This document shows positions 34,614 through 43,162 of a stretch of 64,000 nucleotides of DNA, in pieces. This DNA comes from Amarobacillus sp046328225 (GTDB taxonomy: Bacteria > Chloroflexota > Dehalococcoidia > Tepidiformales > Tepidiformaceae): positions 62,001-126,000 of the forward strand of contig JAXLWZ010000006.1 in NCBI GenBank assembly GCA_046328225.1, read 5' to 3'. The notes beneath the pieces are model-generated. The model did no database searches. It was not told where the DNA came from and worked only from the letters and a program-made list of their open reading frames with translations. The translations under genes and the position numbers were made by a program. How positions within the stretch are numbered: position 1 is the first letter of the stretch; every line of letters starts with the position of its first letter.

Positions 34614-36194
34614 CTACTGGCCGAAGGCGTTGTACATGCCGTCGTTGTCGCCGAGGTTCAGGTCATTCGTCACGTTCGCCGTCGCGATGATCGGCTTGTC
34701 GCTCGTGATGACCATGCCGCCCCAGAGGCACGAGGGCGAAGCCCCGAGCCCGTTCACCGCCGGGTCCGTGAGGCCCTGGTAGAAGATGAACGAACCCGTG
34801 ATCGTCTTCGTCGTGGTGTACGTGCCGCCGGTGCAGCCCGGGGCGCCCGTCGTCGGGTCGGCCACGGTCGTGAGCGTCACGGTCGCCGCGCCGCCATCGG
34901 CCACCGCCACGCTGACCGCGCTGTCGTAGCCGTTCGCGCCGCCGCCCGAGCTATAGGCATGGCGGAAGATGAGCGGGAACTTCGCGGTGTTCGTCGCGCG
35001 GGCCGTGGGCACGCCGTTGATGGCCGTGTACAGGTCCTCATCGATGAAGCTGCCCGGGCTCGTCATCTTCACGCGGAAGAGCACGGCCGCCAGCGGCTGG
35101 TCCGACGTCACCGTTGCGGCGCCCGCGAAGCCTTCCGGCACCACCGCGTCCTGGTAGACGCTGTGGTTCGCCGTTCCGTTCGCCGGCACCGAAAGCGCCG
35201 TCGTGTGCGTGCCCGTCGTCCCCTTGTAGGTCACGGTCGCGTTCGCCACCGTGCCGTTCGGGTTCGAAAGCAGGATCTGCGTGTAGTAGCCGTCGAGCTT
35301 GATCGCCAGCGGGATCGCCAGCGTCGTGCCGATGTCGCTCGCCGCGCCGCCGACCACGAACCCGTCGTAGGAAGCGAGCTTGCGCAGGCCGCTCGAAAGG
35401 TACGCATCCACGGCCACCGTCACCGGCGAACCCGTCGAGGTCACGGTCGCCGCCATCAGCTTGCCGGCGGTCGCGCCGGGCATCGCCGTCGTCGCTTCGG
35501 CCGTCACCGTCTGCGGGCCGAAGGCCACCTGGCCACCGACCGGCACCGGGTAGCCCGTCGCGCAGCCGCTGCCGCCGGGGCCCGTGTCCGTCATCCCGCC
35601 GCCGCCGTCATAGGCATAGGCGACCGTCACGCAGGCCGTCGCCGTGCCCGTGTTCGCGATGGCGAAGCGGGTGTTGTACTGGCCGCTGAGGTTGTTCGAA
35701 ATGTAGGGAAGCGTGATCGTGTTGCCGCCCGTCGGGTAGGCGTTGTGCAGCGAATACGACTTCCGGCCCGTGCCGTTCTGCTCGATATCGCGAGCCAGCA
35801 ACGCATTGATAGGCTGGTCGCTGGAAAGCACGCCCACGCCGCGGAAGCCCGGCGTCAGGCCCGTGTTCACCGCCTGCGCGAACGTTCGCGTCCCACCCGG
35901 CGGCACATTCGTTTCCACCCGGCTCGCCGAGGGGATGAGCACGCCCGCCGGCGTGTAGATGTCCATCGCGATGGTTGCGGGGGCGGTGCCGTTGTTCTGC
36001 GCGATCGCGCTCGTGTTCTCACGGCTGTTCGGCAGAAGCGCCGGGAGGGCCAGCCGGTTCGGGAGGGCCCGCTCCATCACCACATCGTGCGTGCGGCCTG
36101 ACTTGGCGGAGACAGTGGGGACTGCCGAAACTCCCAGCAACAGCGCGGATGCTGCTGCGGCGAGCGCCAGGGTTCGGACTCGTACTCGCGGCAT
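34614..36194 (-). CDS. Secreted four-repeat beta-sandwich-like protein
   Basis: A 526-residue exported protein. A signal peptide (residues 1-30: MPRVRVR, then a hydrophobic core, then SAKS) has no clear lipobox. The rest consists of four related units (about 48-136, 158-266, 290-376, 404-508). Each begins with a short LP segment, contains an N-G-T turn and ends in a TSDQPI.A.L pattern (SSDQPINALL, TSDQPLAAVL, TSDKPIIATA; unit 2 is diverged). Predicted beta-rich, Ser/Thr/Gly-rich, with a few paired cysteines in units 2 and 4. I recognise no family; an adhesin or surface-layer-like protein fits best. No sorting motif or membrane anchor is visible. Confidence 0.75.
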   Translation of the reverse strand: MPRVRVRTLALAAAASALLLGVSAVPTVSAKSGRTHDVVMERALPNRLALPALLPNSRENTSAIAQNNGTAPATIAMDIYTPAGVLIPSASRVETNVPPGGTRTFAQAVNTGLTPGFRGVGVLSSDQPINALLARDIEQNGTGRKSYSLHNAYPTGGNTITLPYISNNLSGQYNTRFAIANTGTATACVTVAYAYDGGGGMTDTGPGGSGCATGYPVPVGGQVAFGPQTVTAEATTAMPGATAGKLMAATVTSTGSPVTVAVDAYLSSGLRKLASYDGFVVGGAASDIGTTLAIPLAIKLDGYYTQILLSNPNGTVANATVTYKGTTGTHTTALSVPANGTANHSVYQDAVVPEGFAGAATVTSDQPLAAVLFRVKMTSPGSFIDEDLYTAINGVPTARATNTAKFPLIFRHAYSSGGGANGYDSAVSVAVADGGAATVTLTTVADPTTGAPGCTGGTYTTTKTITGSFIFYQGLTDPAVNGLGASPSCLWGGMVITSDKPIIATANVTNDLNLGDNDGMYNAFGQ

Positions 36195-36210
36195 AGATAC
36201 TCTCCTCATC

Positions 36211-36243
36211 GACCAAAGTGTCAATGCGACTCAACGTTTGGTC
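36211..36243 (-). promoter_or_regulatory. Inverted repeat in the secreted-protein leader
   Basis: TTGACCAAA can pair with TTTGGTCGA across 19 nt (GACCAAA/TTTGGTC are perfect). It lies just before the GAGGAGAG ribosome site of the secreted-protein gene. It may be an operator or an RNA hairpin. Confidence 0.4.
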
Positions 36244-36251
36244 AACGGGAA

Positions 36252-36280
36252 TCTACACCCGACCCATGGCGCCTTGTAAA
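36252..36280 (-). promoter_or_regulatory. Candidate promoter of the secreted-protein gene
   Basis: On the minus strand TTTACA (36280-36275) and TGTAGA (36257-36252) are 17 bp apart. The -35 matches five of six consensus bases; the -10 is weak, with T, T and A at the key positions. Start of transcription would be about 50 bp before the ATG. Confidence 0.35.
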
Positions 36281-36314
36281 CCCTGTGTAATTTCTAGCGC
36301 CCCTTCGCCACCCA

Positions 36315-36401
36315 CTACGTCCACTGGTTGACCGCCTGGAAGAACAGCACGAGCGCGAGCGAACCCCCCACCATCGTCACCACCACCAGCTTCCCGCGCA
36401 T
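36315..36401 (-). CDS. 28-residue membrane microprotein
   Basis: ATG preceded by GGGAGGCAGGG, then MRGKLVVVTMVGGSLALVLF and a short polar end, TAG stop. A single hydrophobic helix with a positive N-terminus (RGK) suggests an integral membrane peptide. It lies 70 bp after an F420-type oxidoreductase gene and 120 bp before the secreted-protein gene on the same strand. It is below normal gene-calling limits; only the ribosome site and helix support it. Confidence 0.4.
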   Translation of the reverse strand: MRGKLVVVTMVGGSLALVLFFQAVNQWT

Positions 36402-36471
36402 CCCTGCCTCCCGGCTCGAAGAGCGATTCCTCACCCACTATAGGGCATGTTCACGCCCCGCCGGGGGATCG

Positions 36472-37479
36472 TCAGCCGGCCGGGCGGGCATGCTCTCGCA
36501 TCGCGGTCCAGACCAGCTCCTTCAGCTTCGCGGGGTCCTTCTCCGCCGAGGTGAACGCCAGGAACGCCGTGTCCACGCCCGCATCGAAGAATCGCTCGAC
36601 ATGCTCCCGCCTCGCCTGCGCGCTCCCAGCCACCATCACCTCGTTCACGGCCTCGTCGCTCAGTGCCGCGAGCGCTCCCCGGCGGTCGCCCGCGTCCCAC
36701 GCGTCCCACATGCCTTGCAGGTTCGTGCGCCCCAGCCAGCGATGGAAGTCGCGGTAGGTCGGCACGTTCAAGTACGAAGCGATGTACCGGCGCAGGCTCG
36801 TATCGGCTTCGGGCCCCGGCGGGTCGATGCCCACCATCAGCCGCGCCGTGACTTCGATGCTCCCCGGGTCGCGGCCCGCGCGTTCCGCCGCCTCCCGCAC
36901 CACCGCCACAGATTTCCGCACATCCTCCGCCGAGAGCCAATTCAGGATCACCCCGTCCGCGACTTCACCGGCGACGCGCAGCATCCCCTCGCGCAGGGCC
37001 GCGACATAAATAGGGATAGGCTGCGACGGCGGCCGCGTCATCCGGTAGCCATTCACCTGCAGCGTCTTCCCTTGCGTGACCACCCGCTCGCCCGCGAACG
37101 CCGTTCGGAGAAAGGCGACCATCTCCCGCACGCGCGTCGCCGAGAGCGCGAATCGGCCACTGTTCCACCCTTCCACGATCGGCGCCGAGCCCGCGCCAAT
37201 CCCGAGCACGAACCGCCCCGGCGCCATCTCCGCCACCGCCGCCGCCGATTGCGCCAGCGTCGCCGGCCCGCGCGTGAATACGTTCGCGATGGCCGTTCCG
37301 ACGCGCAGGTTCGTCGCCTGCGCCACCACCGCCAGCGGGCTGAAGCAATCCAGCCCGTCCACCTCCAGCGACCACGCGTCCCGGTACCCCAGCGCCTCCG
37401 CTTCGCCCGCGAGGGCGACGTGGTCCGGCAACGGGATGTCGTACGCGACGGAAAGCGCCAGCCGCCGTTCGAATGCCAT
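36472..37479 (-). CDS. LLM-class (F420-type) oxidoreductase
   Basis: A 335-residue luciferase-like enzyme with LALSVAYDIPLPD, a strand LRVGTAIANVFTRGPATLAQ-like segment, GRFVLGIGAGSAPIVEGWNS and PIPIYVAALREGMLRVAGEVADG. These fit F420-dependent members of the MSMEG/methylene-H4MPT-reductase-like kind. Its ATG overlaps the acyl-CoA dehydrogenase stop by one base (TGATG), so the two are co-expressed; the oxidoreductase may act on the same CoA or lipid pathway. Substrate unknown. Confidence 0.85.
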   Translation of the reverse strand: MAFERRLALSVAYDIPLPDHVALAGEAEALGYRDAWSLEVDGLDCFSPLAVVAQATNLRVGTAIANVFTRGPATLAQSAAAVAEMAPGRFVLGIGAGSAPIVEGWNSGRFALSATRVREMVAFLRTAFAGERVVTQGKTLQVNGYRMTRPPSQPIPIYVAALREGMLRVAGEVADGVILNWLSAEDVRKSVAVVREAAERAGRDPGSIEVTARLMVGIDPPGPEADTSLRRYIASYLNVPTYRDFHRWLGRTNLQGMWDAWDAGDRRGALAALSDEAVNEVMVAGSAQARREHVERFFDAGVDTAFLAFTSAEKDPAKLKELVWTAMREHARPAG

Positions 37480-38645
37480 CAGTGGAAGCTCCCCCCGAGC
37501 AGGTCGCGCGCCATGATCAGCCGCTGCACCTCGCTCGGCCCCTCGCCGATGCGCCGGATGCGGATCTCCCGGTACCACCGCTCCAGCGGCAGGTCCTTCG
37601 TCATGCCATAGCCGCCGTGGATCTGCATCGCGCGGTCGACCACACGGCCGCCGGCTTCGCTCGCCACGAGCTTCGCCATCGCCGCCTCGGTGCGATACGG
37701 CTGGCCCTTGTTCGCCTTATCGGCCGCCGCCAGCGTCAGCCAGCGGCTCGTGCGGATGTCGATTTCGTTGTCCACGATCATCCACTGGATCGCCTGGCGC
37801 GTCGCCAGCAGGTCCCCGAAGGTCGTGCGCTGGTTCGCGTAGGCGATGGCCATCTCCTGCGCCTTGACCGCCACGCCGATGCAGCCCGCCGAGTAGGGTA
37901 TGCGCTGGCGGCTCAGCCGGTCATTCGCGATCGCGAACCCCTTGTCCACTTCGCCGAGGATGTTCTTCGGCGGCACCCGCAGGTTGTCGAACTGCAGCTC
38001 CGTCGCGTAGCTGGTCGAACGCATGGTGTGGACGATGCGCCGCACATGGAACCCGGGCATATCCGCATCGATGATGAAGCAGGTGATGCCGCCCCGGCCC
38101 TTCGCCGCGTCCGTGCGCGCGAACACGATCCCGTAGTCCGCCCGGTCCGCGCCGCTGATGAAGATCTTGCCGCCGTTGAGCACCCAGTCGTCGCCGTCCT
38201 TCACCGCCGTCGTCTGGATCGCGCGCGCCGGGTCGCTCCCGCCCGAAGGCTCCGTCAGCCCGAAGAAGCCGTGCCGTTCGCCGCGCAGCGTGGGGAGTAG
38301 GTACCGCTGCTTCTGGTCCTCGTTCGCCTCGAAGAGCTGCGCGAGGCCGGCGCCCCCGAACACGCCGTAGCACGGGTTGTAGAGCCCCGCCCGGTGCTGC
38401 GCCATCTCGATCGCCATCAGCGTGCGCGTCACGATGTCGATGTCCGGCCCGCCATACTCCGGCGGGATGTCGAGCCCGTAAAAGCCCATCTGCTTCACCT
38501 GCGAGGCGAGCCGCTCGTGGTTCTCCTCGTCCAGGTCGCTCGCGTCCGGGTCCATGTCCGCTTCCAGCGGCACGATCTCGTTCCGCACGAACTTGCGCAC
38601 GGTATCGACAATCAGGCCCTGTTCGTCCGAAAGCTCGAGGTCCAA
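37479..38645 (-). CDS. Acyl-CoA dehydrogenase
   Basis: FAD enzyme that introduces a trans-2 double bond in acyl-CoA. The 388-residue chain has the family segments FFGLTEPSGGSDP (FAD binding), GGKIFISGADRADYG, RVPPKNILGE, and the end MQIHGGYGMTKDLPLERWYREIRIRRIGEGPSEVQRL with the catalytic Glu region IGEGPSE. The start is a TTG preceded by GGAGC; no ATG fits. The paired F420-type oxidoreductase downstream overlaps by one base. Confidence 0.94.
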   Translation of the reverse strand: MDLELSDEQGLIVDTVRKFVRNEIVPLEADMDPDASDLDEENHERLASQVKQMGFYGLDIPPEYGGPDIDIVTRTLMAIEMAQHRAGLYNPCYGVFGGAGLAQLFEANEDQKQRYLLPTLRGERHGFFGLTEPSGGSDPARAIQTTAVKDGDDWVLNGGKIFISGADRADYGIVFARTDAAKGRGGITCFIIDADMPGFHVRRIVHTMRSTSYATELQFDNLRVPPKNILGEVDKGFAIANDRLSRQRIPYSAGCIGVAVKAQEMAIAYANQRTTFGDLLATRQAIQWMIVDNEIDIRTSRWLTLAAADKANKGQPYRTEAAMAKLVASEAGGRVVDRAMQIHGGYGMTKDLPLERWYREIRIRRIGEGPSEVQRLIMARDLLGGSFH

Positions 38646-38662
38646 TTCTTGCTCCTTCGCCC

Positions 38663-38995
38663 CTAACTGAGGCGCCCGACCTTCACCGGCGGCTCCGTGC
38701 GGTTCACCGGCGGGATGTCGCCGTGGTCCATCCGATGCGACATAAGCAGCTCCTTGAAGCGGCTCGTGTACTGCATGTTCACCTCAACCCGGAACGACAC
38801 GGCGCCGCCCGTGCCCGCGTCCGCGTGACGCTGGAGCGCGCTTCGCAGCCCAAACAGCTCCTTCGCACCCGCGAACCCGATGTACACGACGGCCCCCGAG
38901 GCATCCGCCAGCTCGTACACGCCGAGCTGCCCCGGGAGCTTCCGTACTTCCTCCGCGGTGAGCGGCCGCCACGGTTTCGTAAGACGAATCTGCAT
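38663..38995 (-). CDS. GIY-YIG-like small protein
   Basis: One hundred and ten residues with the motif pair GVYEL and VVYIG, 10 residues apart, plus LRSALQRHA after a short loop, a layout of the GIY-YIG fold. The catalytic Arg/Glu of nucleases cannot be assigned with certainty. It lies 17 bp before the acyl-CoA dehydrogenase TTG start on the same strand. Function unknown; nuclease or a degenerate domain with a binding role. Confidence 0.6.
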   Translation of the reverse strand: MQIRLTKPWRPLTAEEVRKLPGQLGVYELADASGAVVYIGFAGAKELFGLRSALQRHADAGTGGAVSFRVEVNMQYTSRFKELLMSHRMDHGDIPPVNRTEPPVKVGRLS

Positions 38996-39103
38996 GGCGC
39001 GCGACTCTACAGGATTCCCACGGGCGCCGCGAATGGGGCCTGCTGAATCGATATCTGGCCCAGCGATGTTCCCTATAGAAGGATAGGCCCGGCTTCTGGC
39101 TGC

Positions 39104-39132
39104 TTCACCACTGGGTTCCCGGCTCGTATGCT
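39104..39132 (+). promoter_or_regulatory. Candidate promoter of the biotin carboxylase gene
   Basis: TTCACC and TATGCT are 17 bp apart (four of six consensus matches each), 34 bp upstream of the accC GTG start. Confidence 0.35.
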
Positions 39133-39165
39133 GGCCACCGCATCCAGCTTCGGGGTGGGCCCTTC

Positions 39166-40707
39166 GTGTTCAAGAAAGTCCTCGTCGCGAACCGCGGCGA
39201 AATCGCCCTCCGGATCGTGCGCGCCCTGCGCGACCTCGACATCGCATCCGTGGCCGTCTATTCCGAAGTCGACCGCCTCAGCCAGCACGTCCGCTACGCC
39301 GACGAAGCCCACCTCATCGGCCCCGCCGATGCCCGCCAGAGCTACCTCAACGGCGACAAGATCATCGCCGTCGCCCGTGCCTGCGGCGCCGATGCCATCC
39401 ACCCCGGGTACGGCTTCCTCGCCGAAAACGCCGACTTCGCCGAAGCCTGCGAAGCCGCCGGCATGACCTTCATCGGCCCATCGCCCGATTCCATGCGCAA
39501 GCTCGGCGACAAGATCGCCGCCCGCCAGATGGCCATCGAAGCCGGCCTCCCCGTCGTCCCCGGCAGCCCCGAGGTCACCTCTCTTGATGAAGCCGTCGAG
39601 CTCGCCACCCGCATCGGCTACCCCGTGATGGTGAAGGCGGCCGCCGGCGGTGGCGGGCGCGGCATCCGCCTGGTCGAACGTGCCGAAGACTTCGCCGATG
39701 CCGCCGGCCGCGCCATGCAGGAAGCCCAGGCCGCCTTCGGCAATCCCACCATCTATGTGGAAAAGAACCTCGCCCCGGTCCGCCACATCGAAGTCCAGGT
39801 CCTGGGCGACCGCCACGGCAACATCGTCGCCGTCGGCGAACGCGAATGCAGCATCCAGCGGCGCCACCAGAAAATCATCGAGGAGTGCCCCAGCATCGCC
39901 GTCAGCCCGGCACTTCGCCGCGCCCTCGGCCGCGCCGCCGTCAAGATCGCCCGCGCCGCCAACTACCATAATGTAGGCACGGTCGAGTTCCTCCTCACCG
40001 CCACGGGCGAGTACTTCTTCCTCGAAATGAACACCCGCCTCCAGGTCGAGCATCCCGTCACCGAGCTCACCACCGGCACGGACCTGGTGAAGGACCAGAT
40101 CCTCGTCGCTGCCGGCGAAGAGCTCCCCTACGACGAGACCGAGCTCCTCACCCGCGGCTGGGCGATCGAGTGCCGCATCGTCGCCGAGGACCCCTTCAAC
40201 AGCTTCCTCCCGTCCGTCGGCCGCATCGTCTTCGCGCGCGAACCCGCCGGGCCCGGCATCCGCGTCGAAAGCGCCCTCTACGACGGCATCGAAGTCACGC
40301 CCTACTACGACTCCCTGCTCGCGAAGGTGACGGCCTGGGGCCGCAACCGCGAAGGCGCCCGCCAGCGCATGAAGCGCGCCCTCGCCGAATTCCGCGTCGT
40401 CGGCGTCGCCACGAACATCCCCTACCTCCAGGAGATCCTCGACCTGCCCGATTTCGTCTCCGGCACCGTCGACACCGGCTTCCTCGATCGGCACCAGGTC
40501 TTCCCTTCGGAGCCGCTCGAACAGCAGAAAGCCGTCGCCCAGATCGCCTCGCTGCTCCTCGTGAACAACGGCACCGCTCCCGGGGCCGATCGGCCCCAGC
40601 TGTCCCTGTCCACCACGAATGGCCACGCCGGCATCTCCGCGTGGCGTCGCCAGATGAGCGGCTCCAGCTCCTCGAAAGGCTCCGGCGCATGGTCCAGAAA
40701 TTCGTAG
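39166..40707 (+). CDS. accC: Biotin carboxylase subunit of acyl/acetyl-CoA carboxylase
   Basis: ATP-grasp enzyme that carboxylates biotin on the carrier protein. The start GTG-encoded MFKKVLVANRGEIALRI, the ATP loop VKAAAGGGGRGIRLV, EMNTRLQVEHPVTE and the C-terminal lobe are complete. An extra Ser/Gly-rich tail of about 40 residues is not typical. Its end overlaps the carrier gene by 19 nt. No carboxyltransferase subunit is nearby, so the acyl substrate (acetyl or propionyl) is open. Confidence 0.94.
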   Translation: MFKKVLVANRGEIALRIVRALRDLDIASVAVYSEVDRLSQHVRYADEAHLIGPADARQSYLNGDKIIAVARACGADAIHPGYGFLAENADFAEACEAAGMTFIGPSPDSMRKLGDKIAARQMAIEAGLPVVPGSPEVTSLDEAVELATRIGYPVMVKAAAGGGGRGIRLVERAEDFADAAGRAMQEAQAAFGNPTIYVEKNLAPVRHIEVQVLGDRHGNIVAVGERECSIQRRHQKIIEECPSIAVSPALRRALGRAAVKIARAANYHNVGTVEFLLTATGEYFFLEMNTRLQVEHPVTELTTGTDLVKDQILVAAGEELPYDETELLTRGWAIECRIVAEDPFNSFLPSVGRIVFAREPAGPGIRVESALYDGIEVTPYYDSLLAKVTAWGRNREGARQRMKRALAEFRVVGVATNIPYLQEILDLPDFVSGTVDTGFLDRHQVFPSEPLEQQKAVAQIASLLLVNNGTAPGADRPQLSLSTTNGHAGISAWRRQMSGSSSSKGSGAWSRNS

Positions 40708-41213
40708 TCCACGACGACGAGGACGAAGTCGAACTCGAACTCAGCCAGGAAGAGGGCAAAACGCTCGTGCGCCGCGCCGGGGAAGAGACCTGGCGCCACG
40801 TCGAACTGGAGCAGGTCGGCGATTCCGGGCTCTACGTCCTCATGATCGATAACCGCCCCACGGAGCTCTACATGGAGCGCCGGCGCGGCGGCGCCGAGGT
40901 CGTGATCGGCCGCCACACCTTTTCCTATGACGTTGGCCCATGGCGTCCCGGCTCAAGCCGCCCCAAGGCAGCCGGCGCCGCGGCCGGCCTCGTGCGCATC
41001 AACGCGCCCATGACGGGCTCCATCGTCGAAGTCCGCGTCACGCCCGGGCAGGCCGTCGCCCAGGGCGAGGTCGTGCTCATCATCGAATCCATGAAGATGA
41101 ATAACGAGCTTCGTTCGCCCGCCGCCGGCACGGTCGAATCCATCCCCGTCGCGGCCGGCACCCGGGTGAAAGCGAACGACCTGCTCGTCGCCATTCGCAC
41201 CGCCGCGGGGTAG
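40689..41213 (+). CDS. Biotin carboxyl carrier protein-like subunit
   Basis: A 174-residue protein with a C-terminal biotinyl domain; the biotin lysine is K136 in the motif ESMKMNNEL, followed by the second lobe. The N-terminal about 85 residues form an acidic region plus a strand-rich segment (TELYMERRRGGAEVVIG), a fold seen as a BT-like adaptor in acyl-CoA carboxylases. It starts inside the end of accC, which couples translation and keeps subunit levels matched. Confidence 0.92.
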   Translation: MVQKFVVHDDEDEVELELSQEEGKTLVRRAGEETWRHVELEQVGDSGLYVLMIDNRPTELYMERRRGGAEVVIGRHTFSYDVGPWRPGSSRPKAAGAAAGLVRINAPMTGSIVEVRVTPGQAVAQGEVVLIIESMKMNNELRSPAAGTVESIPVAAGTRVKANDLLVAIRTAAG

Positions 41214-41242
41214 CCAGCCTGTCATGCGGGGCCATCCACGTA

Positions 41243-41272
41243 TTGACCCCGCCCCACGGCGTTGCGTACGGT
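41243..41272 (+). promoter_or_regulatory. Candidate promoter of the SRP RNA
   Basis: TTGACC and TACGGT are 18 bp apart, and the predicted transcription start at 41279 is the first base of the SRP RNA terminal stem. The -35 matches five of six bases; the -10 is weak. Confidence 0.45.
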
Positions 41273-41278
41273 ACCCGT

Positions 41279-41548
41279 TGGCCGTGCTAGACGGGGAGCT
41301 AGCGGTGCCCTGAACCCGCAATCCGCTACAGCGGGGTTGAATCCCTGCCAGAGGGCTGGTTCTCGGGGGACTGTTCCTGTCAAGCGGTGTTGACGATCTG
41401 GTCCTGCGCGGCGAAGCGCTTCGAACCTGGTCAGGTCCGGAAGGAAGCAGCCATAAGGGGTTTGCTTCGGGTGCCGCAGGTCAACCGGGTCCGAGCTTGC
41501 TGACAACGGACAAGCCCGGAGCCCAGATCGAAGGCAGGTGCACGGCCA
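41279..41548 (+). ncRNA. ffs: Large SRP RNA with an Alu domain
   Basis: The apical SRP54/Ffh-binding loop GGTCAGGTCCGGAAGGAAGC lies at 41429-41448, with the GGAA tetraloop at 41439-41442. The 5' end GTGCTAGACGGGGAGCTAGCGG and the region CCCGCAATCCGCTACAGCGG match the Alu-domain part of the Bacillus scRNA. Terminal arms TGGCCGTGC (41279) and GCACGGCCA (41548) pair perfectly. The total, about 270 nt, matches the Bacillus type rather than the short 4.5S RNA. It directs membrane proteins to the translocon with Ffh. Confidence 0.95.
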
Positions 41549-41603
41549 CAACCCGCTCTTCGCAGCCAGCGCGGAGCCCACAATTTCGCACCGAGGAGTG
41601 AGT

Positions 41604-43118
41604 TTGGCCCAGGCACTTCGGCCGCCTCGCACGCGCGGGCGTCCGGGAGTCGCAGGACAGCGCATCACCCGGTCCGACCTCTTCCCCCACCCCCGCCATT
41701 TCCGAGGTCGGCATCATGCAGCGACCATTCTTGTGGTCTTACTGCTTGCTGTCTTCGGATTCCGGCTGTTCCCGGAACGGGACGTCACTGTCTTCTCCAG
41801 TGGCGAGTCCTACCGCGTCTCCGCGACCTTCGACACCCGCGAGGAAGCCCTCGCCGCCGCCGCCGTGGACCTCGAGCCTGGCGATCGCGTCCTGCTGGGC
41901 ACCGGCGGACGGCACACCAGCCTCGCCGTTCAGCGCGCGCGCCCGATCGTTGTCGAAAGCGATGGCCAGGCCATCCAGCTCCGTACCCAGGCCACCACCA
42001 TCTCCGGCGCCCTCGCCGAAGCCGGCATCGACCTGCGCCCCGGTGACCGCGTCTACCTCGATGGTCAGCTTGCCACCGCGCGCGGCCCGCTCTACGGCGC
42101 CGTTTCCTATGCCTCGCGTTCGCCCGGTGCCGTCACCGCGAACCCCGGGGTCCCGGCCGACGCCATCCGCGTCGCCATCGTCCGCGGCAAGCCCGTCTCC
42201 GTGTACGTCGACACCATGCGCGTCGATATCTCCTCGGCCGGCGATACCGTCGCCGCCGTCCTCGCCGACCTCGGCATGACCGTCCGCGAAGGCGACCTCG
42301 TCCGGCCCGCGCTCGATGCGCCCGTCACCGCCGGCACCGTCATCCGCCTCGCCAAGGCCCGCACCGTGAACGTCCGCGTCGATGGCAAGGACCAGCTCCT
42401 CTACACCCATGCCACCACGGTCGCCGACGTCCTCGCCGTGCTCGGCATCGAACTCGGTCCCGAGGACAGCGTCGAACCAGCACCCGAGAGCTACCTCCAG
42501 AACGGCATGTCCATCGCCATCGCCCTCACCCGCCAGGTTATCGAGGAGGTGAGCGAGCCGATTTCGCCCCCGACCGTCTACGAGACCGATAGCACCCTCG
42601 CCACCGGCACCGTGAAAGTGGTCCAGGGCACGCCGGGCGCTCGCGTCCGCAAGTTCACGGTCACCTACAAGAACGGCGTCGAAGTCTCGCGGCAGGAATC
42701 CTCGGGCTCGGTCGTAGCCACGCAGCCCATCCCCACCCGCCAGATCACCGGCACGAAGGCGGCCGCCGCGGGCGGTGGGACGAAGCCCACGCTCAGCGCC
42801 CCCGGCTACAACGGCGCCTACAAGCGCAAGCTCACCGTCGATGCCACCTGGTACAACGCCAGCCACGGCGGCTGGGCCCGCAGCGACCCCAACTACGGCC
42901 GGACCGCCTCCGGCGCCTTCCTGGACTGGGGCATCTGCGCCACCGACCCCTCGTACATTCCCATGGGCACGAAATTCTACGTCCCCGACTACGGCATGTG
43001 CGTCGCCGCCGATACCGGTGGCGCGATCAAGGGCGCCATCATCGACCTCGGCTTCCCCGAATCCGTCGGCGACCCGGGCTGGGGACGGCGCGTCGTCGAT
43101 ATCTACATCGTCGAGTAG
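41604..43118 (+). CDS. Cell-wall protein with DUF348, G5 and 3D domains
   Basis: A 504-residue protein with an N-terminal membrane helix (about residues 40-55, then a Rpf/YabE-like layout: repeated DUF348 units such as YRVSATFDTREEAL and ISSAGDTVAAVL, then a G5 domain (QVIEEVSEPISPP) and a C-terminal 3D domain (MGTKFYVPDYG...AADTGGAIKG...IDLGF). Such proteins bind or cleave peptidoglycan and often act in growth or resuscitation. The TTG start behind GAGGAGTGAG fits best; a GTG two codons earlier is an alternative. It begins 55 nt after the SRP RNA and may share its transcript. Confidence 0.88.
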   Translation: MAQALRPPRTRGRPGVAGQRITRSDLFPHPRHFRGRHHAATILVVLLLAVFGFRLFPERDVTVFSSGESYRVSATFDTREEALAAAAVDLEPGDRVLLGTGGRHTSLAVQRARPIVVESDGQAIQLRTQATTISGALAEAGIDLRPGDRVYLDGQLATARGPLYGAVSYASRSPGAVTANPGVPADAIRVAIVRGKPVSVYVDTMRVDISSAGDTVAAVLADLGMTVREGDLVRPALDAPVTAGTVIRLAKARTVNVRVDGKDQLLYTHATTVADVLAVLGIELGPEDSVEPAPESYLQNGMSIAIALTRQVIEEVSEPISPPTVYETDSTLATGTVKVVQGTPGARVRKFTVTYKNGVEVSRQESSGSVVATQPIPTRQITGTKAAAAGGGTKPTLSAPGYNGAYKRKLTVDATWYNASHGGWARSDPNYGRTASGAFLDWGICATDPSYIPMGTKFYVPDYGMCVAADTGGAIKGAIIDLGFPESVGDPGWGRRVVDIYIVE

Positions 43119-43162
43119 TCCGCCGCTCGCCCGGCCCGGCGGCCTCACCTACCATCACTTCC

